The notes under the pieces were generated by a model, which was not told the DNA's origin, searched no databases, and worked only from the letters and a program-made list of their open reading frames with translations. DNA of 64,000 bases, taken from contig CM075724.1 of the NCBI GenBank assembly GCA_037974335.1, forward strand, positions 72,286,850-72,350,849. Reading direction: 5' to 3'. This stretch comes from Prionace glauca. Taxonomy: Eukaryota; Chordata; Chondrichthyes; Carcharhiniformes; Carcharhinidae. Below are positions 55,143-64,000 of this stretch, in pieces; positions within the stretch are counted from its first letter, which is position 1, and every line of letters begins with the position of its first letter. The position numbers were made by a program, and so were the translations under genes.

Positions 55143-55842
55143 GAACCATAGAAAATTTACAGTTTTCTATGTACCATAGAACCATTTTTTGCCTAATCCC
55201 ACTGACCTGCACTTGGACCATATCCCTCCACACCCCTCTCATCCATGTACGTGTCCAAGTTTTTCTTAAATGTTAAAAGTGATCCCACATTTACCACTTT
55301 ACCTGGCAGCTCATTCCACACTCCCACCACTCTCTGTATGAAGAAGCCTCCCCCCGCAGCCCTAATATTTCCTTTAGACTTTTCTCCTTTCACACTTAAC
55401 CCATGACCTCTGTTTTATTTTCTCCCCGAGCCTCAGTGGAAAAAGCCTGTTTGCATTCACTCTATCCGTATCCATCAAAATCTTATACACCTCTGTCAAA
55501 TCGCCCCTCATTCTTCTACGCTCCAGGGAATAAAGTCCTAACCTATTCAATCTTTTTCCGTAACTCAGCTTCTCAAGTCCCAGCAACATCCTTGTGTACT
55601 TTCTCTGCACTCTTTCAATCTTATTTACATCAAAATGAATAATCTCACATTTCTCCACATTATATCCCATCTGCCAGCATCTTGTCCACTCATTTAACCT
55701 GTCGGTCTGCAGACCATTCCATTCTGTATCTTGCTCACAGGCCTACATTATTACCATGCTTTGAGTCATTAGAGAACCTGGCTACATTTCACTTGGTCAC
55801 TTGAATACGGTTTGTAAATAGCTTGGGCATCAATTGTGTCAT
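55143..55842 (-). mobile_element. CR1-like LINE 3' part inserted between inverted arms
   Basis: Minus strand: MGYNVEKCEIIHFDVNKI joined directly to ERVQRKYTRMLLGLEKLSYG, so the LGV to QFWSP segment is missing by an in-frame internal deletion. Then LYSLERRRMRGDLTEVYKIL, FFIQRVVGVWNELPGKVVNV and a shortened tail. It sits in the spacer of the inverted repeat and is therefore younger than it. Confidence 0.85.
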
Positions 55843-55849
55843 AACCACA

Positions 55850-56105
55850 TGATGCAATCATTCTGTCAAACCACAAATGTTTCCATTGAACTGGACACTT
55901 GTTGCATTAGAGTCCAAGAAGATTCTTGCAAATCTAAGCCATGATGGACTGACTGCTGTTATCTTGCACAGATCAGTTCAAAGGCAACTGCAACAGCACT
56001 CTGAGCTGTGGGCAACCACAGTGTTGTGGATTTAAAAGAAGCAAGTTATTTATTGGTGAGCTTGCTAATTGCGGTTAGATCTGTTTTATAGATAAAGCCT
56101 GTCAT
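55850..56105 (-). repeat. Inverted repeat, right arm
   Basis: Partner of 54690-54945. Inner ends diverge at TTTGTGGTTT, outer ends near AGATCTAAC. Without the LINE the two arms would be about 200 bases apart. Confidence 0.85.
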
Positions 56106-56467
56106 TTCTAATGAAAAACTTTCCAGCCCCTTGACCCAGTTTATGCTGGTGTGCAAAAAGACCTCTCAAACAATGAGTAAAAAATACCTTTCATTGTGCA
56201 GTCACGGAGAGGAAAACATTACCCAAAAACCTGGCTCAATATTCTGATTTTAGAGAGAATTAGCCTTTAAAGGGGTTGTTCAATAGGTACACAATGGAGT
56301 CAAGAATAAAAGGATCTATATGTTAGCTAGGAAGAAATAGAATGGGAATAGGTTACAGCAGCATAGATTTCTTGAGCTGATTGGCTTATTTCTGAGCTGT
56401 AATCCTGAATTATTTGAGGAATTACATTCCCTTCAATCTGACAACCTTTTCCTCTCTAACTAATTTA
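56106..56467. other. Unclassified stretch
   Basis: No coding frame or recognised repeat. A weak LINE-tail-like run (ATAGATTTCTTGAGCTGATTG) lies near 56365. Confidence 0.4.
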
Positions 56468-56862
56468 ATCTTCCATGGGATGTGGGCATCATTGGAAAGG
56501 TGAGCATTTGTTGTCCATCCCTAATTACCCTTGAGCTGTGTAAGCTATTTCAGAGGGCTTTTAAGAGCCAAGCACCTTGCTCGAGGACTGGAGTCACATG
56601 TAGGCCCGACCAGGTAAACATGGCAGATTTCCTTTGATACAGGACAGGAGTGAACCAAGTGTTTTTTTTATGACAATCAATGTTATTTTTGTGGTCACCA
56701 TTATTGAGACTAGCTTTTATGTTCCAGATTTTATTAGTTGAATTTAAATTCCACCAGCTGGCATGGTGGGATTTTAGTCCCTGGTCTCCAGAGCATTAGC
56801 CGAGGCCTCTGGATAATTAGTCCAATGACATTACCATATTTCCACTGTCTAATCTCCATTTT
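56468..56862 (-). mobile_element. tRNA-derived SINE, second family, with full tail
   Basis: Minus strand: head GTCATTGGACTAATTATCCA, body with AATTTAAATTCAACTAATAA and GACTCCAGTCCTCGAGC, and tail GGGTAATTAGGGATGGACAA then ATGATGCCCACATCCCATGG. The tail corresponds to the 3' end of the LINE at 53625-54050. Confidence 0.8.
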
Positions 56863-57339
56863 AGTGATGCCACATTGTTCTTCCTAATGTCCACCTGAAC
56901 TACGTGACATACTCCTCTTCTTCCATTTCCCTGTTTACTGTTAAAATTAAAACACATTGCACAATCTGCCATTCATTAACCTTTCCGCAAGACATCTAAA
57001 ATCCAGTACTCCACTCTTACCCCACTTCCCATTCAACTTGCTTTCCAAACTCAAGCTCCAGCTTTCTGAACTGTTGCTTGCTGATCTCATAGTCACTCCT
57101 ACTCTTTTCACACTGAGTTCTGCACCATGGCTTCTGACCTTTATAAAAACTGTGAGTTACAGGTGGATTAACCTTTTGTCAAATCCAAGCAAACTTTATT
57201 TATTAGTTCCCTCTTATCCACCTGACTAGTTACATCCTCTGCACCTACTTCTTTTAAAATATCATATGTAATTGGCACCAGGGCTGGGGATTTGTTGGGT
57301 TTTAGTCACTTAAGTTTCAATTCCAACCCAACAGCTTCA
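56863..57339. other. Unclassified stretch, possible old LINE
   Basis: The plus-strand frame at 56957-57229 has no recognised domain. The right part, with GGCACCAGGGCTGGGGATTT near 57275, may be a minus-strand LINE relic (the SPGPDG block complement), but this is too weak to call. Confidence 0.3.
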
Positions 57340-57823
57340 TGAGGAACAAATCTACAGGAAAATTACAAGGAGATGCAAACATTATTGTGCAATTATAAGG
57401 GATGTTTTAATTACCTGAATGTAAACTGGGACAGTGGATGTAAAGGACAGAGAGGGGCAAATGCCTCTGAATTATGCTCAGGAGAATTTTCGACAGCAGT
57501 GTGTGTCCAGTGCAACAAGAAATTGTGCACTGTTGGACCTGGTTCTTGGAAATGAGATGGGTCAAGTAGATCAAGTGTCAGTGGGGGAGAATATAGGAGA
57601 CAACAATCATTGACTTGCTAGTTTAAAAATTGCGGTAGAAAAGGGGAAAAAACAATCCAGAGTAAGAATAAGTGATTGGACAGAGCTAACTTTGATGGGG
57701 CAAATGTGGAGCTAGGCTAGCTAGACTGGAATGTAAGGTTGGTGGGCAATATTTCAACTCAACATTGCACTAAATTAAAAACAGAAATAGTTCAGATACA
57801 ATCAAGATATATTCCCTGAAAAG
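57340..57823 (+). pseudogene. Ancient LINE, endonuclease part
   Basis: GCFNYLNVNWDSGCKGQRGA at about 57400 corresponds to the GDFN-P-x-x-W block of LINE endonucleases; Asp is lost. Later a block coding for LDLVLGNEMGQVDQVSVGEN (57535-57595) and GDNNH (the catalytic His region). TGAAAAG at 57817-57823 is the left target duplication of the younger LINE that follows. The element resumes at 60882. Confidence 0.75.
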
Positions 57824-60800
57824 TGGGATCTTGAGTCGAGGGGGTGAAAGTGAGGGGGGCATAGATGGGGAATGCAAGGCACGGCGTAGTGGGGGTGGGG
57901 CGGAGCAGGGTTTGAAATGCATGTGCTTTAATACTTTAAAGGTAGGGGAGGACCGCAGGAAACATGGGAGGGAGGTTAGACAGGGGGTGGAGAAGGGAAA
58001 TGCCCAGACTGAGGGGCTGAAGTGTGTATATTTTAATGCAAGGAGTATAGTAAATAAGGTAGATGAGCTTAGGGCGTGGATAGCTGCTTGGGAATGTGAT
58101 GTGGTGGCCATTACGGAGACTTGGACGACTGGGTACTTCAGGTGCCAGGTTTCAGATGTTTCAGGAAGGACAGGGAGGCTGGCAGAAGAGGTGGTGGAGT
58201 GGCACTGTTAATAAGGGACAGTGTCATGGCTGCAGAGAAAGAGGATGCCGTGGAGGGACTTTCTACAGAGTCTCTGTGGGTGGAAGTTACGAACAGCAAA
58301 GGGTCGAAAACTTTGCTGGGTGTATTCTATAGGCCGCCCAATAGTGACAGGGAAGTTGAAGTGCAGATAGGGAACCAGATTCTGGAGAATTGTATTAAAA
58401 ACAGAGTTGTCGTGATGGGAGACTTCAATTTCCCAAACATCGACTGGAATATCCCTAGAGTAAGGGGTTTGGCTGGAGAGGAGTTTGTTAGGTGTGTTCA
58501 GGAAGGTTTCCTGACACAGTATGTGGACAAGCCTACGAGGGGAGAGGCTGTACTTGACCTGGTACTGGCGAATGAACCAGGGCAGGTGATGGATCTCTCG
58601 GTAGGAGAGCATCTTGGGAATGGTGACCATAATTCTATCTCCTTCACAATTGCATTGGAACGAGATAGGATCAGACAGGCTAGGAAGGTGTTTGTCTGGA
58701 GTAAGGGGAGATACGAAGAAGTCAGGAAGTTACTTGGACAAATAAACTGGAAGGAGGCATTCTTAGGGAAAAGTACCGAAGGAAGGTGGCGGATATTCAA
58801 GGAATGTTTGTCTGGCGCTCTGCATGACAATGTTCCGATGAGACAAGGGGGTTTTGGTAGGTCGCGGGAACCGTGGTGCACGAAGGCTGTGTTGAACCGA
58901 GTCAGGAGGAAAAGGAAGGTGTACAAAAGGTTCAGGGAACTAGGAGAGGTTAAGGATCTTGAAGAATATAAGGACTGTAGAAAGGAGGTTAAAAGGGAAA
59001 TTAGGAGAGCCAGAAGGGGTCATGAGAAGACCTTGGCGGGTAAGATTAAGGAAAATCCCAAGGCCTTCTATAAATATGTGAAAGGTAAAAGGATGAGAAG
59101 GGAAAGGATAGGACCTATAAAAAGTGAAGGGGGAAAGGTCTGTGTGGAACCAGAAGAAATGGCAGAGGTGCTTAATGAGTACTCTGCCTCAGTATTCACA
59201 GTGGAAGCTGATCTGGGAGATCTTGCTATGGACTTGCAGCAGATGGAAAAGATTGAGTACGTGGACATTAAGGAGGAGGATGTGTTAGAACTTTTGAATT
59301 CTTTCAAAATAGATAAGTCGCCGGGACCAGATGGGATGTAGCCCAGGATACTGTGGGAGGCGAGGGAAGTGATTGCAGAGTCCCTGGCGATGATCTTTGC
59401 GTCGTCAATGGAGACGGGAGAGGTTCCGGAAGATTGGAGGATTGCGGATGTCGTCCCTATTTTCAAGAAAGGGAACAGAGATAGCCCGGGAAATTACCGC
59501 CCGGTGAGTCTGACCTCAGTGGTTGGTAAGCTGATGGAGAGGCTTCTGAGGGACAAGATTCACGAGCATTTGGAGAGGTTTGACATGATCAGGAATAGTC
59601 AGCATGGATTTGTCAAGGGCAGGTCGTGCCTTACGAGCCTAGTTGAGTTCTTCGATAATGTGACTGAACACATTGACGAAGGAAGTGCCGTGGACGTAGT
59701 GTACATGGACTTCAGCAAGGCGTTTGATAAGGTCCCCCATGCAAGACTTCTTGAGAAGGTGAAAGGGCATGGGATCCAAGGCCTTTGGCCTTGTGGATCC
59801 AGAACTGGCTTGCCTGCAGAAGGCAGAGAGTGGTTGTGGATGGGTCTTTTTCGGAATGGAGGTCAGTCACCAGTGGGGTGCCCAAGGGATCTGTTCTGGG
59901 ACCCTTGCTGTTTGTCATTTTCATAAATGACCTGGATGAGGAAGTGGGGGGATGGGTTAGCAAGTTCGCTGATGACACGAAGGTCGGTGATGTTGTGGAT
60001 GATCTGGAAGGATGTCAAAAGTTGCAGCAGGACATAGATAGGATGCAGGAATGGGCGGAGAAGTGGCAGATGGACTTCAACGCGGATAAATGTGTAGTCG
60101 TCCATTTCGGCAGAACCAACGGGATGAACGAGTACACTATCAAGGGCAAGAGTCTTAGTAGCGTTGAAGAGCAAAAGGATCTCGGGGTCCGGATCCACAG
60201 GACTCTTAAATCGGTCTCGCAGGTGGAGGAGGTGGTCAAGAAGGCGTATGGTGTACAGGCCTTCATTAATCGAGGGATTGAGTTTAGAAGTCGGGAGGTA
60301 ACGCTGCAACTTTACAGGACCCTTGTCAGGCCTCATTTGGAGTACTGTGCGCAGTTCTGGTCGCCTCACTATAGGAAAGACGTAGAAGCTGTTGAAAGGG
60401 TGCAGAGGAGATTTACAAGGATGTTGTCTGGACTGGGCGGCATGCCTTATGAAGCTAGGTTGAGGGAGCTGGGACTCTTTTCCCTAGAGAGGCGAAGGTT
60501 GAGAGGCGACCTGATAGAAGTTTATAAAATGTTGAGAGGAATAGATAGGGTGGACTCTCAGAGGCTATTTCCCCGGGTTGAAATGGTCGCTACGAGAGGA
60601 CACAGATTTAAGGTGCGGGGAGGGAAGTACAGAGGTGATGTTAGGGGTAAGTTTTTCACTCAGAGGGTAGTGAGTGAATAGAATCGGCTGCCGTCATCGG
60701 TGGTGGAGGCGAACTCGCTGGGGTCTTTTAAAAGACTTCTGGATGAGTATATGGGGTTTAATGGGATTGGGGGTTATAGATAGGTCTATAGATTGGTGGA

Positions 60801-60874
60801 GTTCATGTGATCGGCGCAACTCGAGGGCCGAAGGGCCTGTTTGTGCTGTAATGTTCTATGTTCTATATGTTCTT
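57824..60874 (+). mobile_element. CR1-like LINE, longest copy, 7-bp target duplication
   Basis: Flanked by TGAAAAG at 57817-57823 and 60875-60881. Length 3051 bases, from TGGGATCTTGAGTCGAGG to the TTCTATG-type tail. Very similar to 12533-15512. It divides an ancient LINE between endonuclease and linker. Confidence 0.95.
57831..60783 (+). pseudogene. LINE ORF2: endonuclease and reverse transcriptase
   Basis: The N-terminus MSRGGESEGGIDGECKARRS precedes the endonuclease: GLKCVYFNARSIVNKVDELR, GGGVALLIRDS, GVFYRPPNSDREVE, VVVMGDFNFPNIDW, TRGEAVLDLVLANEPGQVMD and LGNGDHNSISF, all catalytic positions kept. Reverse transcriptase: [69 protein letters not shown] (GVPQ reads GVPK), [32 protein letters not shown]. 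Breaks: a 13-base deletion at 58127 relative to the sister copy, a stop at 59339 (TAG for TAC), a one-base deletion near 59785 and a stop at 60678 (TAG for TGG). None is shared with the sister copy, so each copy decayed separately after insertion. Confidence 0.93.
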
Positions 60875-60881
60875 TGAAAAG

Positions 60882-62640
60882 GGAATGTAAGGCAAACAAA
60901 TCCAGAGTTCCCTGGATGAAAAAGATCAAAAATAAGATAAAGAAGAAAATGTGTGCTTATGACACATGACAGGTAGAAAATGCAACTGAGAACCAAGAGG
61001 AATCCAGAAGGTTCAGAGAGGAGGTAAAAAACCACATTAAAAAAGCTAAGAGAAATTATGAGAAAAGACTGGCCGGCGACATAGGGTGGAATCCCAAAAT
61101 CTTCTCCTGGCAGATAAATAGTGAAAAAGTGTAAAATGTTGAGTAGCACCAATTAAACACCTAAAAGAGAATTTATACAAGGAGACTGGAAGTGTGGCTG
61201 CGACACTAAATGAATACTTTGCATCTATGTTTACCAGAGCCATGGTAACAGACAAGGAACCTCTGTCCCTAGAAATTTCAAAATTAACAAGCAGGAATTG
61301 TTGAACAGACTATCAGTACTGAAAGTTATAAAAGCACTAGTGAGATGCATCCAAAGATATTAAAGGAAAGAAGAATGGAAATTGTAGGAGCGCCCTATGA
61401 TTAGTAAGAGCCAGTTTGAGTTCTAAACAGAAAATTGTGTTTACCCTGCTTGCTGGAGCTTTGTGAAGAGGAAACAAAGAGAATTGATATGGTGTAAATA
61501 GACTTTCAGAAAGTATACAGTGTCACACAACAGACTTGTGGGTAAAGTTATAGCTCATATAATAAAAGAGACAGTAACAATTTTGATATAAAATTGGCTG
61601 AGTGACAGGAAAGAGAGAATAATGGCTCATGGATATTTTTCAGGCTGGAGGAGGTTTATGGTGGAGATCCTGAGGGTTTGGTATTGCAACATTTGCTTTT
61701 TCTGATATATGTATTAATGACCTGGATCTTGATGTCAGGAGGCAAATTCAAGGTTGTGGATGAAAGCAAGCTTTGAAATATTGCAAGCTTTGTGAAGGAC
61801 AGTGTACATCTTTAAATATATGTTGACAAGTTGGTGGATTAGGCAGAGAGACAACTGATAAATTTCAATAAAAGCAGTGTGAGATGATGAATTGTGGTAG
61901 GAAGAACATGAACACACAAGCTAAAACAGTCGTTAAGGGGTTGCCAGAGCAGAAGGACCTAGGTGTAGATGTGCATAGTTCAATGAAAATGGTAGGAAGG
62001 TAGAGAGAGCAGTTAACAATACATGTAGTATTCTGGACTTTATCAATAGGGGCATTGAGTACAAGAACAAGGGGGTTATGCTGAATTTATACAAGATATT
62101 AATTAAACCTCATCTGGAATATCATGAACTATAGAAAAGATGTAACAACATTGAGAGAATTCCAAAGGGATTTGCCAGAATGATTCTAGGGATGAAAGCT
62201 TCAGTTATGATGACAGGTTGCATAGGTTGGAGAGAAGAAGCTAAGAGGAGATTTGATAGCGATGTTTCAGATCATGATGGGGCTGGACAGAGTAGGTAGA
62301 GAGAAATTGTTCCCACTTACAAAAGGATCAAGAAAGAGAGAACGCAGATTTAAAGTGATTTCCAAAAGAAGCAAATGTGATGTATGAGAAAACACTTCTT
62401 CACACTGAGTGATTTGGGTCTGGAAGTGTGGTGGAGGCAAGTTCAACTGAGATATTCAAGAGGACCTTAGATGATTATTTGATTAGAAAACATATGCAAG
62501 ATTATGGAAAAAATGCAGAAGAATGGCACCGAGTCATGACGCTTGTTTGAAGAGCTGGTGCAGGTATGATGGGCCTATTAATCTCCTTGTGCACTGCAAC
62601 TATTCTATGATTCTGTGATATGTTTGATTTTGCCTAGACA
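60882..62640 (+). pseudogene. Ancient LINE, linker, reverse transcriptase and 3' end
   Basis: Continues the element of 57340-57816. Readable pieces: a linker coding for HIKKAKRNYEKRLAGDI near 61035-61075, LNEYFASMFTRA at 61210, a FLIYVLMTWI-like block near 61700 (after the GVPQG site), the CEMMNCGRKNMN block near 61880, a VRPHLEY-like block near 62105 and an FFT-like end near 62400, then a 3' end with AGAATGGCACCGAGTC. Stops and shifts occur throughout. It is among the most decayed LINEs in the window. Confidence 0.7.
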
Positions 62641-62796
62641 AGTTTTTTTTCCCTGGAGTTTTGAAGCTGAATTTAAATTTTCAAATTTGTATTCTGCAGA
62701 CCGCAGATACTGAGATTACAGAGCCACTCCTTTATCGCACTGCCCTTATCGCACTACAGTGCTGGATGGGCCATTACTCTTTTGAATAACAAACAA

Positions 62797-63052
62797 AGCA
62801 GTGTGAGATGATGAATTATGGTAGGAAGAACATGAACACACAAGCTAAAACAGTTGTTAAGGGGTTGCCAGAGCAGAAGGACCTAGGTTTAGATGTGCAT
62901 AATTCAATGAAAATGGTAGGAAGGTAGAGAGAGCAGTTAACAATACATGTAGTATTCTGGACTTCATCAATAGGGGCATAGAGTACAAGAACAAGGGGGT
63001 TATGCTGAATTTATACAAGATATTAATTAAACCTCATCTGGAATATCATGAA
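62797..63052 (+). repeat. Local duplicate of 61873-62130
   Basis: About 255 bases repeat in the same orientation, starting AAAGCAGTGTGAGATGATGA and ending ATCTGGAATATCATGAA. I count about six substitutions by eye. The unit is an internal slice of the ancient LINE with no LINE 3' end. Confidence 0.9.
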
Positions 63053-63717
63053 TATCACTCTTGAAGTAAACTATTTGTTCTAGTTACTGTCAGAAGTGTA
63101 GCTACTGTGTAATTATCTCACAGTGAGTTGGAGTGTTGATTAACAGAAAGGCAGGAATGATTAGCAAACAGCCTGAGATGGAACACTCTTACACAATCCA
63201 CATAGCAGTCAGTAGACCCTGTGTGCAAAATTACCAGAAAGTGCCCCGAGCTCACAGTTCAGAGGTCATCTGCTATCAAACACGGGTAAAGAAACCACCT
63301 CCTCTCAGAAACAGGAAGCTGACACTTCCTGCAGATAAGCAGTCCTGTGATAAAGATTACTATGAGGTGAGGTGCTTTCAGACTGTGTGTCAACATTGTC
63401 ATGTGCTAACTCTCTCCTGACTGTTAAAATGTGGAAGGATTCACAAGGCCAGTAACAATCTGACAGGCCTGGAGGAGTTACTCCTTCCACAGGAGGAACC
63501 ATCTTTATAATCAGTTAATAAGATGGTTAGTCATCGAACACAAGAGGGTGTGCTTGTCTCCCTCAGGCCCTCTGAGATGTACACCCAGTGAATTCAGGCA
63601 TCCTGCACAATGTTAACTCCATTCCCCAATTGCAATTTTCCAGGACTCTCTGGAGTGAGGTTTGAACCCTCAACCCTCTGATTCCGAGACAAGAAAAATA
63701 ATAAGGAGACATAGATT
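63053..63717. other. Unclassified stretch
   Basis: An open frame at 63133-63420 (95 codons, starting MLINRKAGMISKQPEMEHSY) has no motif I know and no clear splice or promoter context. No repeat recognised. Confidence 0.35.
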
Positions 63718-64000
63718 AACATAGAACATTACAGCACAAAGAGGCCCTTCGGCCCTCGAGTTGCGCCGATCACATCAACCCCACCAATCTATAGACCTAT
63801 CTATAACCCCCAATCCCATTAAACCCCATATACTCATCCAGAAGTCTTTTAAAAGACCCCAGCGAGTTCGCCTCCACCACCGACGACGGCAGCCGATTCC
63901 ATTCACTCACCACCCTCTGAGTGAAAAACTTACCCCTAACATCACCTCTGTACTTCCCTCCCCGCACCTTAAATCTGTGACCTCTCGTAGCGACCATTTC
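63718..64000 (-). mobile_element. CR1-like LINE 3' end, runs off window
   Basis: Minus strand: MVATRGHRFKVRGGKYRGDV, RGKFFTQRVVSEWNRLPSSV and VEANSLGSFKRLLDEYMGFN, then the tail GAGGGCCGAAGGGCCTCTTT. The coding frame is open to the window edge. Same family as 12533-15512 and 57824-60874, with little divergence. Confidence 0.93.

Noticed and set aside
63133-63420. A 95-codon open frame as a host gene
   Set aside because: No motif, no conserved start context and no splice signals that stand out.

Overview
The window looks like nuclear DNA from a cartilaginous fish, most probably a shark. This is inferred from the repeats: tRNA-headed SINEs of the V-SINE/HE1 type, several CR1-like LINE families whose 3' ends finish in short repeats (TTCTTATG, TTCTATG, TTCTTTG), a Penelope-like element with hammerhead-type motifs, and two-gene Harbinger DNA transposons. 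There is no operon, CRISPR array, rRNA or prokaryotic signal. Most of the sequence I could classify is mobile DNA. The only candidate host coding sequence I found is one 115-base exon at 2642-2756, with good splice sites and a membrane-type peptide.

Layout. 0-11 kb: LINE and SINE relics, the candidate exon, then a nest at 5.15-10.68 kb in which an ancient LINE (SGNH-type ORF1, endonuclease, reverse transcriptase) is split by another repeat, a V-SINE and three younger LINE pieces. 11.6-19.8 kb: Harbinger element A with a Myb/SANT-like gene, split by a near-complete CR1-like LINE (12.5-15.5 kb) and by a reverse-strand LINE with an 8-bp target duplication (17.2-19.4 kb). 19.8-24.4 kb: mostly unclassified, with short LINE and SINE pieces. 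24.4-29.7 kb: Harbinger element B with convergent Myb-like (+) and transposase (-) genes and two LINE insertions. 31.8-34.8 kb: Harbinger D transposase relic followed by a LINE with an uninterrupted ~570-codon reverse transcriptase frame. 34.8-42 kb: LINE pieces, Penelope pieces, SINEs and a minisatellite. 42.6-47.7 kb: a broken endogenous retrovirus fossil (-) carrying a LINE. 48.2-51.9 kb: Harbinger C. 52-54 kb: a 23-bp minisatellite and a second LINE lineage with its partner SINE. 54.7-56.1 kb: an inverted repeat. 57.3-63 kb: another ancient LINE split by a 3.05-kb CR1-like LINE with a 7-bp target duplication, plus a local duplication. 63.7-64 kb: a reverse-strand LINE 3' end running off the window.

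The mobile elements appear linked. V-SINE tails match the CR1-like LINE tails, and the second SINE family has the same 3' end as the LINE at 52.3-54.05 kb, so two LINE-SINE partner pairs can be read directly. One LINE family carries a V-SINE-like segment inside its own 3' untranslated region. The Harbinger copies keep the two-protein arrangement known for that superfamily. I saw no obviously working host gene set; the window may be intronic or intergenic.
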